Shown in pieces: positions 27,171 through 34,786 of a DNA stretch of 64,000 nt. The stretch covers positions 1-64,000 of the forward strand of contig NZ_MUHA01000022.1 of NCBI RefSeq assembly GCF_002217355.1, read 5' to 3'. The position numbers and the translations under genes are program-made. Numbering within the stretch: the stretch's first letter is position 1; each line of letters opens with the position of its first letter. The notes beneath the pieces are model-generated. The model had not been told where the DNA came from. It saw only the letters and a list, made by a program, of their open reading frames with translations, and did no database searches. This stretch comes from Flavobacterium oncorhynchi. Lineage in GTDB: Bacteria > Bacteroidota > Bacteroidia > Flavobacteriales > Flavobacteriaceae.

Positions 27171-28148
27171 TTATTTTTTTCTTTCAATAACGTAGTTTAC
27201 CATTAAAGTAAGCGCTGCTTTGAAATCAGAATCAGGGTAATTCTCTAAAAGTGAAAGTGCTTCTTGCTGAAATTGCACCATTTTATTTTCGGCATAAGCC
27301 AAACCATTATTATTTTTTACAAAGGCAATAACTTCTTTTACGCGTTTTTTGTCTTTGTTGTGGTTTTTGATGGAGTTTATCAGCCACTTTTTTTCTTGCG
27401 GAGTACAAGTATTTAAAACATGAATTAAAGGCAAAGTCATTTTTTGCTCTTTAATATCAATTCCTGTTGGTTTACCGATTGCTTCTTCACTGTAATCAAA
27501 CAAGTCGTCTTTGATTTGAAAAGCCATTCCGATAAGCTCTCCAAATTTTCGCATATTCTCAACCTGAACATCATCTTCGATTACAGATTTTGCACCAAGC
27601 GCACAACAAGCTGCTATAAGAGTAGCAGTCTTTTTTCGGATAATTTCGTAATAAACATCTTCAGTAATATCGAGTCTGCGGGCTTTTTCTATTTGAAGTA
27701 ATTCACCTTCGCTCATTTCGCGAACGGCAACAGAAATAATTCGAAGTAAATCAAAATCTCCGTTATCAATAGAAAGCAGCAAACCTTTTGAAAGTAAATA
27801 ATCTCCAACTAGAACAGCAATTTTGTTTTTCCAAAGTGCATTGATCGAGAAAAATCCGCGACGGCGATTACTATCGTCTACAACGTCATCATGAACCAAA
27901 GTTGCCGTATGAATTAATTCAATTACCGAAGCTCCTCTATACGTTCTCTCGTTTACAATACCTCCAGAGACCATTTTTGCGGTTAAAAACACAAACATTG
28001 GACGCATTTGCTTACCTTTACGGTTTACAATGTAATAGGTAATTCTGTTCAGTAACGCCACCTTTGAAGTCATCGATTCATGAAACTTTTTTTCAAAAAG
28101 TTCCATTTCGTTAAAAATGGGCAGTTTTATTTGTGAGGTAATATTCAT
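27171..28148 (-). CDS. Polyprenyl (trans-isoprenyl) diphosphate synthase
   Basis: The enzyme extends allylic diphosphates with isopentenyl diphosphate. The first aspartate-rich motif is HDDVVDD near residues 83-89, the second is KDDLFDY, and GKPTGIDIKEQK follows it. Length is 325. In Flavobacteria this type is likely the long-chain synthase for the menaquinone side chain (IspB/HepT-like), but product length cannot be read safely. A -7 box ends only about 9 bp upstream of the ATG used, so the mRNA may be leaderless or translation may begin at the internal Met at 28106. Confidence 0.9.
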   Translation of the reverse strand: MNITSQIKLPIFNEMELFEKKFHESMTSKVALLNRITYYIVNRKGKQMRPMFVFLTAKMVSGGIVNERTYRGASVIELIHTATLVHDDVVDDSNRRRGFFSINALWKNKIAVLVGDYLLSKGLLLSIDNGDFDLLRIISVAVREMSEGELLQIEKARRLDITEDVYYEIIRKKTATLIAACCALGAKSVIEDDVQVENMRKFGELIGMAFQIKDDLFDYSEEAIGKPTGIDIKEQKMTLPLIHVLNTCTPQEKKWLINSIKNHNKDKKRVKEVIAFVKNNNGLAYAENKMVQFQQEALSLLENYPDSDFKAALTLMVNYVIERKK

Positions 28149-28156
28149 TTCGATTC

Positions 28157-28164
28157 CAAATATA
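28157..28164 (-). promoter_or_regulatory. -7 box (TATATTTG) of polyprenyl synthase
   Basis: The minus strand reads TATATTTGG. The expected transcription start falls at about 28150, next to the annotated ATG at 28148. Confidence 0.55.
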
Positions 28165-28305
28165 CTATTTTAAATAAAAAAACGTTGTGTATTTTATGTT
28201 AGTATATCAACATTTTTCTCTACCCGCCTAAAAAAAACACCAAAAACACATTCTAGTTAAAGCCTAATTTGTATTCATTAATTAAAATCAAGAAAACTAT
28301 TTATT

Positions 28306-29166
28306 ATGAAAACAAAATTTTTATTTATTGGAACATTAGTCGCTTTATCTTTTTTTATCAGCTGTAATTCTGATGAAAAAACAAATGACGGATCATCTGA
28401 CGCAATTACAAATACTGAAATAGTTACAAATTCTAAAATTGATGCCTCGATTGAAGATGTAACTGCTATTGCCGAAGATCAATTTACTGCACAGCAAAAT
28501 TTAACTGCAAAACCAAGCGGACCGGTAAAAAATTTCCTTCCGAGCTGTGCTACTATTACAACGGCATTAACTAATAACACCTGGACAATTACTGTTGATT
28601 TTGGTGTAGAAGGCTGTACTCTGGAAAACGGAAATACGGTGAAAGGAAAAATGGTTATCTCTTTCTCTAATGATTTTTCAGCGTCAACTCAAACCATTAG
28701 TTATACTTTTGATGGATTTTATCACAATGGCAAAAAACTTCAAGGAAGCAAAAGCATAGTTCGATCTGTAAAATCAACAGATTTACTTGCCGAAGCACAT
28801 CCGGTTTCAACAGCTGCAATAGATATGACTATTACTTTTGATGATGGAAGTGTTTACACCAGAAAAGGCACTTTAATTAAAGAAATGACTGCTGGTTATA
28901 AAACTTGGTCTGATTGGGAAGACAATGTTTATGTAATAACTGGAAGCAGTACAACTACTTTCCCAAATGGAGATACTTTTTCGGCAGAAATTACAACCCC
29001 TCTAGAATTTAAAGCTTCATGCAAAACCCCATTCCCTGTAAAAGGTATTGTTTCAATAACTAAAAATGATGCAAAAGCAATTATTGATTATGGCAACGGG
29101 GACTGTGATACACTTGCTAAAGTAACAAAAGATGGAGTAACGGAAGAAATCGATTTGAAAAAATAA
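28306..29166 (+). CDS. Uncharacterised lipoprotein
   Basis: A lipoprotein signal peptide (KFLFIGTLVALSFFISC, acylated Cys near residue 20) precedes a 266-residue mature part. The mature protein is Thr/Ser-rich with repeated beta-strand patterns such as TWTITVDFGVEGCTLENGN and contains several cysteines. I do not recognise the family. It is monocistronic, closed by a perfect 20-bp hairpin, and is probably an envelope or surface lipoprotein. Function unknown. Confidence 0.78.
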   Translation: MKTKFLFIGTLVALSFFISCNSDEKTNDGSSDAITNTEIVTNSKIDASIEDVTAIAEDQFTAQQNLTAKPSGPVKNFLPSCATITTALTNNTWTITVDFGVEGCTLENGNTVKGKMVISFSNDFSASTQTISYTFDGFYHNGKKLQGSKSIVRSVKSTDLLAEAHPVSTAAIDMTITFDDGSVYTRKGTLIKEMTAGYKTWSDWEDNVYVITGSSTTTFPNGDTFSAEITTPLEFKASCKTPFPVKGIVSITKNDAKAIIDYGNGDCDTLAKVTKDGVTEEIDLKK

Positions 29167-29183
29167 GAATCCTTTTTGCCCAG

Positions 29184-29231
29184 AAAAAAAGCATTAAAAA
29201 CAAGACTCTTTTTGTTTTTAATGCTTTTTTT
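29184..29231. terminator. Bidirectional terminator, perfect 20-bp stem
   Basis: Arms at 29184-29203 and 29212-29231 are perfect reverse complements with A-rich and T-rich ends on each side. They separate the convergent lipoprotein and rlmN genes. Confidence 0.85.
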
Positions 29232-29248
29232 ATATTTTAAGATAAATT

Positions 29249-30286
29249 CTATCCTTCTTTGTTTGCCAATTGACCGCAGGCAGCATCGATATCTTTTCCG
29301 CGGCTGCGACGAACTTTTACCACAACTCCAATGTTTTCTAAAGCTTTAATATAAGCTAAAATTGACTCTTCTGAAGCTTGTTGAAACTCTCCGTCATCAA
29401 TTGGGTTATATTCTATTAAATTGACCTTACAAGGCACATATTTGCAAAATTTAACCAATGCATCAATAGAAGCTTTGTCATCGTTAATTCCTTTCCAAAC
29501 CACATATTCATACGAAATTTTACTTTTTGTCTTTCTGTACCAATATTCCAGTGCTTCTCGCAAGTCTTTTAAAGGAAAGTTTTTACTGAAAGGCATAATT
29601 TTAGCTCGGGTTTCATCTATTGCTGAGTGCAATGAAACTGCTAATTTGAATTTCACTTCATCATCTGCCATCTTTTTAATCATCTTTGGAATTCCAGATG
29701 TCGAAAGCATAATACGTTTTGGAGACATTCCTAAACCTTCAGGCGACGTAACCATATCTATTGCTTTAATGACATTATTATAATTCATTAATGGCTCTCC
29801 CATTCCCATAAAAACAATATTCGAAAGCGGATGATTGTGATATAAACGACTTTCTTTATCAATTGCCATGATTTGATCGTAAATCTCTCCCGGCTCAAGA
29901 TTTCGCATTCTCTTTAATCTCGCAGTAGCACAAAAGTTACAATCTAAACTGCAGCCAACTTGGCTGGATACACAGGCGGTGGTTCTAGTTTCTGTAGGAA
30001 TCAAAACAGACTCAACAACAAGTCCGTCATGAAGTCTAACCGCATTTTTTACAGTACCATCTGTACTGCGCTGCATTGTATCTACTTTAATGTGGTTGAT
30101 TACAAAATTGTCTTCAAGCATAGATCGTGTTGCTTTGGCAACATTTGTCATATCTTCAAAACTATGAGCTCCTTTGCTCCATAACCATTCATAGACTTGA
30201 TTTCCGCGAAAAGCTTTGTCATTATTTGCGACAAAAAAATCTCGTAATTGCTCTTTTGATAAGGCTCGTATGTCTTTTTTCTCCAT
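29249..30286 (-). CDS. rlmN: Dual-specificity 23S rRNA/tRNA methyltransferase RlmN
   Basis: RlmN is a radical-SAM enzyme that methylates C2 of A2503 in 23S rRNA and A37 of some tRNAs. The iron-sulfur motif C-S-L-D-C-N-F-C is present (CX3CX2C), along with a GMGEPLMNY motif and the C-terminal catalytic Cys in DAACGQLA. Length is 345 from MEKKDIRAL. An ATG two codons upstream (30292) is nearly at the predicted transcription start set by the -7 box at 30297-30304, so I prefer 30286, though a leaderless start at 30292 is possible. Confidence 0.94.
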   Translation of the reverse strand: MEKKDIRALSKEQLRDFFVANNDKAFRGNQVYEWLWSKGAHSFEDMTNVAKATRSMLEDNFVINHIKVDTMQRSTDGTVKNAVRLHDGLVVESVLIPTETRTTACVSSQVGCSLDCNFCATARLKRMRNLEPGEIYDQIMAIDKESRLYHNHPLSNIVFMGMGEPLMNYNNVIKAIDMVTSPEGLGMSPKRIMLSTSGIPKMIKKMADDEVKFKLAVSLHSAIDETRAKIMPFSKNFPLKDLREALEYWYRKTKSKISYEYVVWKGINDDKASIDALVKFCKYVPCKVNLIEYNPIDDGEFQQASEESILAYIKALENIGVVVKVRRSRGKDIDAACGQLANKEG

Positions 30287-30296
30287 TTGCATGCTG

Positions 30297-30304
30297 CAAA
30301 GTTA
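30297..30304 (-). promoter_or_regulatory. -7 box (TAACTTTG) of rlmN
   Basis: The minus strand reads TAACTTTGC, an exact TAnnTTTG match. The predicted start of transcription at about 30291 coincides with the first candidate ATG of rlmN. Confidence 0.55.
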
Positions 30305-30517
30305 ATCACTTTTGTCCTTTTTTTTGATTTTTAAACACATTCTTAATTAAATCGAAAAAAACATCTAAAATAAAAAGAGTTTCATACCTCTCTTAAAAAC
30401 ACAAATAATTCACTAAGATACAAATACTTACTATTTCAAACATTTTCCTAAAAACCTATAATTAAGTTCAATTTGTCTCTCTATTCTTTACTATAACAAT
30501 TTATATCACTTTTGCCC

Positions 30518-30529
30518 TGATTTTTATCA
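30518..30529 (+). promoter_or_regulatory. FNR-type palindrome upstream of yceI-like gene 1
   Basis: TGAT-TTTT-ATCA matches the core of the FNR/CRP half-site arrangement (TTGAT-N4-ATCAA). Its centre lies 29.5 bp before the first base of a TAATTTTG box, so a bound activator would sit near -42, a class II position. The same motif with the same spacing occurs before the second YceI gene. Otherwise the 360-bp gap holds only the rlmN promoter. Confidence 0.6.
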
Positions 30530-30552
30530 TTCTATTTTTTGCGGATGCCTGA

Positions 30553-30560
30553 TAATTTTG
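30553..30560 (+). promoter_or_regulatory. -7 box (TAATTTTG) of yceI-like gene 1
   Basis: An exact TAnnTTTG match. No -33 element is seen at the correct distance, consistent with dependence on an activator at the upstream palindrome. The leader would be about 90 nt. Confidence 0.5.
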
Positions 30561-30652
30561 ACCTAAGAAATTCAAGGAAAGCTTTAAACTCTTTAACCAC
30601 TGCAAATGTTTTAAGCTTTCTAAGTTAAAAGATCAACCTAAAATTCTCAAAA

Positions 30653-31216
30653 ATGAAAACAATTAAATCAATTTTATTTACAGTGATTTTTACAACAATC
30701 TCATTACAATTAAGCGCACAAAAAAACTATTCTGTAGTAGAAGCAAAATCAACTTTTGAAGTCGCAGGAACTTCTACCGTACACGATTGGGTTATGAGAT
30801 CTACAGAAGGAACTGGTATTGCCAATTTAACGGTTAAGGAATCTAAACTAGCTGGCATAAACAGTTTATCTATTTCAATACTAGCTGAAAGCTTAAAAAG
30901 CAGTAAAACCAGCATGGACAGAGTGGCATATGAAGCCTTAGATACAGAAAAAAACAAAAACATTGAATATGTTTTAAAATCTGCAGAAAAAATAAACGAA
31001 ACAACTTGGATTCTAACAGGAACCTATACCATTGCTGGTGTCAGTAAAGAATATCAAACTCAAGTAAAAATAACTGCCAATAACGGCACTTTTATGCTGC
31101 AAGGCTCCAACCAAATTACTTTTGGCGATTTTGAAATGGCACCTCCAAAGGCAGCTCTTGGAGTTGTAAAAACAGGAAAAGATTTAACTGTGATTTTCAA
31201 TATTATTTTAAGCTGA
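30653..31216 (+). CDS. YceI family protein
   Basis: The 187-residue exported protein has a signal peptide ending at LSAQ and a YceI-type lipocalin-like barrel. Typical segments are STFEVAGTSTVHDWVM near the start of the mature protein and GVVKTGKDLTVIFNI at the end. YceI proteins are periplasmic barrels that bind isoprenoid or amphiphilic ligands; some are induced by stress or low oxygen. A close paralogue follows at 31537 and a divergent one at 33575. The separate FNR-type promoter suggests that it is its own transcription unit. Confidence 0.9.
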   Translation: MKTIKSILFTVIFTTISLQLSAQKNYSVVEAKSTFEVAGTSTVHDWVMRSTEGTGIANLTVKESKLAGINSLSISILAESLKSSKTSMDRVAYEALDTEKNKNIEYVLKSAEKINETTWILTGTYTIAGVSKEYQTQVKITANNGTFMLQGSNQITFGDFEMAPPKAALGVVKTGKDLTVIFNIILS

Positions 31217-31407
31217 AACAAATTTCGTTTGATAAATATAACTTTCCTTCTAATACAGAAATAACCATTCAATCCAAAAATCATTAGGTCAGACTTCAAC
31301 AACTGCTGATTTAACAAAAATTCAAATTCTTTTTTAATAACAATACTGATTTTGAAAAAAATGAAAACGTTGTAGTTATTAAATACCAATTTAATAAAAT
31401 TTTAACA

Positions 31408-31421
31408 ATGATTTTTATCAT
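31408..31421 (+). promoter_or_regulatory. FNR-type palindrome upstream of yceI-like gene 2
   Basis: ATGAT-TTTT-ATCAT is a perfect palindrome around the FNR-type core. Its centre is 29.5 bp before GATCTTTG, exactly the geometry seen at 30518. The rest of the 320-bp gap from 31217 has no gene I can support. Confidence 0.6.
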
Positions 31422-31443
31422 GTCTCATACTAATTTATAGGGA

Positions 31444-31451
31444 GATCTTTG
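31444..31451 (+). promoter_or_regulatory. Near-consensus -7 box (GATCTTTG) of the yceI-porin operon
   Basis: GATCTTTG differs from TAnnTTTG only at the first base. It is called mainly because it occupies the same position relative to the FNR-type site as the exact box at 30553. Confidence 0.4.
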
Positions 31452-31536
31452 ATACAAGTTAAAAACAACATTCTTAATACTAGTATAGAAAACGGCCGAC
31501 TGATTAACTTATTTTTTACACTAAAAACATGACAAA

Positions 31537-32106
31537 ATGAAAAGCAACAAAATAAAATTATTTGCATTTGTAATTATACTCTTTGGAGTTACCACATTTG
31601 CTTCAGCACAAAAATCATACACATTAGATACTAAATCAACTTTTGCTGTTGCAGGTACTTCAACTCTTCATGATTGGGAAATGAAATCAGGTTCAGGGAC
31701 TGGAACGGCAACTTTAACAATTGCCAATTCAAAACTAACAGATATTGAAGCGTTGTCTGTAACTCTATTAGCAGAGAGCATTAAAAGTGAGAAAAAAAGC
31801 ATGGACAAGGTTGCTTATACAACTTTAAAAACGGATAAAAACAAAAACATTAAATATGTTTTAAAATCTGCAGAAAAAGTAAATGAAACCACTTGGGAAT
31901 TGACTGGAACGTATACCATTGCTGGAGTAAGTAAAGTTTATAAAACTACGGTTAAAACAACTATTACGAAAGATGGATTAAACATGCAGGGATCAAACAA
32001 AATCACTTTTGCTGATTTTGGAATGAAATCTCCAACTGCAATGCTTGGAACCATTAAAACGGGACAAGATTTAACAATAAAATTCAATTTAAACTTTAAT
32101 TTATAA
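31537..32106 (+). CDS. YceI family protein, paralogue
   Basis: The 189-residue protein has a signal peptide (cleavage near FASAQ) and is clearly homologous along its whole length to the product of 30653-31216: both have VAGTST-x-HDW, a VLKSAEK-x-NETTW block and a terminal TGQDLTIKFNLN or TGKDLTVIFN strand. It starts a probable three-gene operon with a porin-like gene 5 bp downstream and a divergent YceI-like gene. The role is presumably periplasmic ligand binding under the FNR-type control noted upstream. Confidence 0.9.
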   Translation: MKSNKIKLFAFVIILFGVTTFASAQKSYTLDTKSTFAVAGTSTLHDWEMKSGSGTGTATLTIANSKLTDIEALSVTLLAESIKSEKKSMDKVAYTTLKTDKNKNIKYVLKSAEKVNETTWELTGTYTIAGVSKVYKTTVKTTITKDGLNMQGSNKITFADFGMKSPTAMLGTIKTGQDLTIKFNLNFNL

Positions 32107-32111
32107 ACGCC

Positions 32112-33563
32112 ATGAAGAAAATTTATATACTCGCAATAACATTAGTCAGCACATTTGCTGTTAATGCACAGGTAAGTTTTGGAAACATGCAAAACCAAAT
32201 TTCTAGAGGGAAAGATGGTATTAATGTTTTCGACGTACAGAAAGACACTAGAGAGTTTAAAGGTCTTAGTATTGACCTTGGTGGTGCTTTTAACATGGAT
32301 TTCCAAGCAACAAATTCATTTAACAATCAACCTGCCAGCACTACAACTACGACTAATACAGCTACCGGAACTACTGTTAGATCAATTACTGGATATCGCT
32401 TAATGAATAATGAAAACAATTTTACTCTTCCTGCTGCTGATATGTATATTGGTGCTCAATTGTTTGATGGAGTAAGAGTAAATTTAGATGTTTATTTAGC
32501 TTCAAGACACCACAATGATTCTTATGTAAAAGGTGGATACTTACAAATTGACAAGTTAGACTTCATCAAAAAAGACTTTTTAGCTGATGTAATGAAATAT
32601 GCTACAATTAAAATTGGGCAGATGGAGAACAATTTTGGTGATGCTCACTTCAGAGGTTCTGATAATGGTAATACAATCAGAAATGCATTTGTTGGAAACA
32701 ACATTATGTATTCTTTCACTACAGAAATGGGTATGGAGGTTTACTATAACAGAAAAGGATTGGTTAGTATGTTAGGTGTTACAAATGGTAATTTAAATCA
32801 AAGTAATGAAGAAGTTTTTTACCCTGCTGGACCAAACGCTAATACAACGCACAGCCCTTCAATCTTAGCTAAACTTGGTTATGATAAACAGCTTAATAAA
32901 GATTTAAGAGTAAGACTAACGGGTTCTTATTATCATAATGCAAATCTTGGTAACGCAAACATATATTCTGCTAATAGATCAGGATTTGGTTACTGGGGTA
33001 TATTGAATAATAATCCTTATAAAAACACCATTACTAAAACCGATGCAAATGGTACTGTTATTTCTACGACTACTACTGATGTTGCTAGTAGTTTCAGTAA
33101 AACATCTACTCCAGAAGCAACGTTCAATCCTAATTTCAAAAATTGGGCTACGACATACATGATTAATCCTTTTGTAAAATATAAAGGCCTTGAATTCTTT
33201 GGAACAATCGAATTAGCTTCAGGAGGTGATAAAGCTGGTACTGACGACAAGCGTACAGCTAATCAATATGCTTCAGAACTTATTTACAGATTTGGAGAAA
33301 CTGAACAATTCTACATCGGAGGAAAATACAATACCGTATCTGGAAAACTATCTAATGCTGATGCTAAAAAGGTTAGTGTAGATAAATTTGAAGCAAGTGC
33401 TGGTTGGTTTATGACTAAAAACATTTTAGCTAAATTAAACTACGTTAATCAAAAATATAAAGATTATTCACAATTTACAGGAGATCCCGCTACTGGAAAT
33501 CTGAACAACTTTTATGGCGGTAAATTTGAAGGTTTAGTATTCGAAGCTGTAATTGCATTCTAA
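32112..33563 (+). CDS. Porin-like outer-membrane protein
   Basis: The 483-residue protein has a signal peptide (AVNAQ) and an extended beta-barrel pattern: many alternating hydrophobic strands such as GVRVNLDVYLASRHHNDSYV and VMKYATIKIGQMENNFGDAHF, with Asn/Thr-rich loops. It ends with LVFEAVIAF, a terminal aromatic typical of barrel insertion signals. The family appears to be an OprP/phosphate-selective-porin-like group common in Bacteroidota, though substrate cannot be inferred. It lies inside the YceI operon, 5 bp after one YceI gene and 11 bp before a divergent third, suggesting that the barrel and the periplasmic proteins act together. Confidence 0.82.
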   Translation: MKKIYILAITLVSTFAVNAQVSFGNMQNQISRGKDGINVFDVQKDTREFKGLSIDLGGAFNMDFQATNSFNNQPASTTTTTNTATGTTVRSITGYRLMNNENNFTLPAADMYIGAQLFDGVRVNLDVYLASRHHNDSYVKGGYLQIDKLDFIKKDFLADVMKYATIKIGQMENNFGDAHFRGSDNGNTIRNAFVGNNIMYSFTTEMGMEVYYNRKGLVSMLGVTNGNLNQSNEEVFYPAGPNANTTHSPSILAKLGYDKQLNKDLRVRLTGSYYHNANLGNANIYSANRSGFGYWGILNNNPYKNTITKTDANGTVISTTTTDVASSFSKTSTPEATFNPNFKNWATTYMINPFVKYKGLEFFGTIELASGGDKAGTDDKRTANQYASELIYRFGETEQFYIGGKYNTVSGKLSNADAKKVSVDKFEASAGWFMTKNILAKLNYVNQKYKDYSQFTGDPATGNLNNFYGGKFEGLVFEAVIAF

Positions 33564-33574
33564 ATATAACAAAA

Positions 33575-34126
33575 ATGCTTAATAGATTTGTTTTTTTAAT
33601 ACTGGGTTTAGTAATTTTCTTTTTCTTTGGAAGTGCTAAACCCACTTTTTTAGCAGATGATACAACTTTAGTAATAAATAAAATTAAAATAGAAATTACA
33701 GGATTATCATCTGTTGGCAAGTACAACTGTTCGAATACTTTTTCTATAAAAGATACAGTTTACTTAAACTCAAACAAAAAAAACACTTTTAATACCGCTA
33801 TCAAAATGACAAACTTTGATTGCGGCAATAAAATAATGACAAAAGATTTACAAGGAACTGTTAAGGCTAAAATATTCCCTAACAGTACTGTTTGCCTTAC
33901 CGATATAAAACCTAATGGTAAAAATTATAAATGCAACCTGAACTTTTTTATCACTAATAAAACACTAAAATATAAAGACTTTGTTTTATACAATGCTGAT
34001 GATAAAATTCAGGGCACACTTTCTTTAAAATTCTCTGATCTTGAATTAGAACCTCCAGTAAAAATGGCTGGGCTTATAAAAGTTAAAGATGATATTGTGA
34101 TAAACTTTAGTTTGTACAAAAACTAA
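33575..34126 (+). CDS. Divergent YceI-like exported protein
   Basis: The 183-residue protein has an N-terminal hydrophobic signal (about 1-25). It is not an obvious database-type YceI, but its plan matches the two neighbours: an early GLSSVGKYNCS where they have AGTSTVHDW, and a terminal LSLKFSDLELEPPVKMAGLIKVKDDIVINFSLYKN that parallels ITFGDFEMAPPKAALGVVKTGKDLTVIFNI. Four cysteines are present that the neighbours lack. It is the last gene of the operon, 11 bp after the porin. The call is inferred by comparing neighbours. Confidence 0.68.
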   Translation: MLNRFVFLILGLVIFFFFGSAKPTFLADDTTLVINKIKIEITGLSSVGKYNCSNTFSIKDTVYLNSNKKNTFNTAIKMTNFDCGNKIMTKDLQGTVKAKIFPNSTVCLTDIKPNGKNYKCNLNFFITNKTLKYKDFVLYNADDKIQGTLSLKFSDLELEPPVKMAGLIKVKDDIVINFSLYKN

Positions 34127-34177
34127 CTCGCAATTGTCATTAAAAAAAATTGCATCGGCTGATCAAAATTTAAAAAT

Positions 34178-34193
34178 TTGGCACGAGAATTGT
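34178..34193 (+). promoter_or_regulatory. Sigma-54-like -24/-12 promoter
   Basis: TTGGCACGAGAATTGT matches the RpoN consensus TTGGCACGNNNNTTGC at every defined base except the last C, with the required 10 bases between GG and the -12 pair (here GT). It lies about 115 bp upstream of the LEA-like lipoprotein gene. A second TTGCA at 34195-34199 is out of spacing for the same GG. Confidence 0.5.
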
Positions 34194-34308
34194 CTTGCAC
34201 TCAAAAGAAAATATAATCTTACAAAGCGCGCAATCATTTTAAAATTTGTATTTTTATTATTCCACTTTATGACGTTTTAAAATTTTTAACCTAAAAAGAC
34301 AATTTATT

Positions 34309-34674
34309 ATGAAAAAACAAATTTTAACTTTAGCTGTAATTGCATTATTAACATTCGCGGTACAATCATGCGAAAAGAAAGAGCCAAAACCGGCAGAAGA
34401 TGAATTAACTCTTGGAAACAAAGTTGACTCTTTAACAACTGATATTAAAGAAGTAAAAGACAGCGCTGTTACTAAAACAGAAAAAGCGGCTGAAGATGTA
34501 AAAGATGCTACTAAAAAAGCTGCCGACGATGTTGAAACTGCTGCTAAAAAAACAGCTGCTGATGTAAAAGATGCCACTAAAAAAGGTGCTGAAAAAGTAG
34601 AAAATGCTGCTAAAGCTGCTAAAGACGGAACTGTAAAAACAGCTAAAGAAGTAAATGACGCTTTGAAAAAATAA
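34309..34674 (+). CDS. Small lipoprotein with LEA-like 11-residue repeats
   Basis: The 121-residue product has a lipoprotein signal (LLTFAVQSC, Cys near residue 21), a short acidic linker, then about 60 residues of Ala/Lys/Asp repeats in an 11-residue period: AAEDVKDATKK, AADDVETAAKK, TAADVKDATKK and GAEKVENAAKA. Such 11-mers are characteristic of group 3 LEA and apolipoprotein-like amphipathic helices that bind membranes or protect against desiccation. No specific family is recognised. It is monocistronic, with a sigma-54-like site upstream and a good terminator downstream, fitting a stress-induced envelope protein. Function is inferred. Confidence 0.8.
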   Translation: MKKQILTLAVIALLTFAVQSCEKKEPKPAEDELTLGNKVDSLTTDIKEVKDSAVTKTEKAAEDVKDATKKAADDVETAAKKTAADVKDATKKGAEKVENAAKAAKDGTVKTAKEVNDALKK

Positions 34675-34697
34675 TTTTCATCTCGAAATTAATATTG

Positions 34698-34727
34698 AAA
34701 CCATTCGTTTACACGAATGGTTTTTTT
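34698..34727 (+). terminator. Terminator of the LEA-like lipoprotein gene
   Basis: An 11-bp stem (AAACCATTCGT and complement) with a 4-nt loop is followed by a run of T, 24 bp after the stop codon. Confidence 0.85.
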
Positions 34728-34755
34728 ATGCAAAATAGTAAGCAGATATTTTTTG

Positions 34756-34763
34756 TATTTTTG
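34756..34763 (+). promoter_or_regulatory. -7 box (TATTTTTG) of the O-methyltransferase
   Basis: An exact TAnnTTTG match followed by C lies 24 bp upstream of the ATG at 34787. Confidence 0.55.
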
Positions 34764-34786
34764 CTTTAAATTAGAACAAACACAAG

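Noticed and set aside
31060..31389. 109-codon minus-strand frame between the YceI genes
   Set aside because: It is mostly antisense to a clear yceI gene and has no family pattern.
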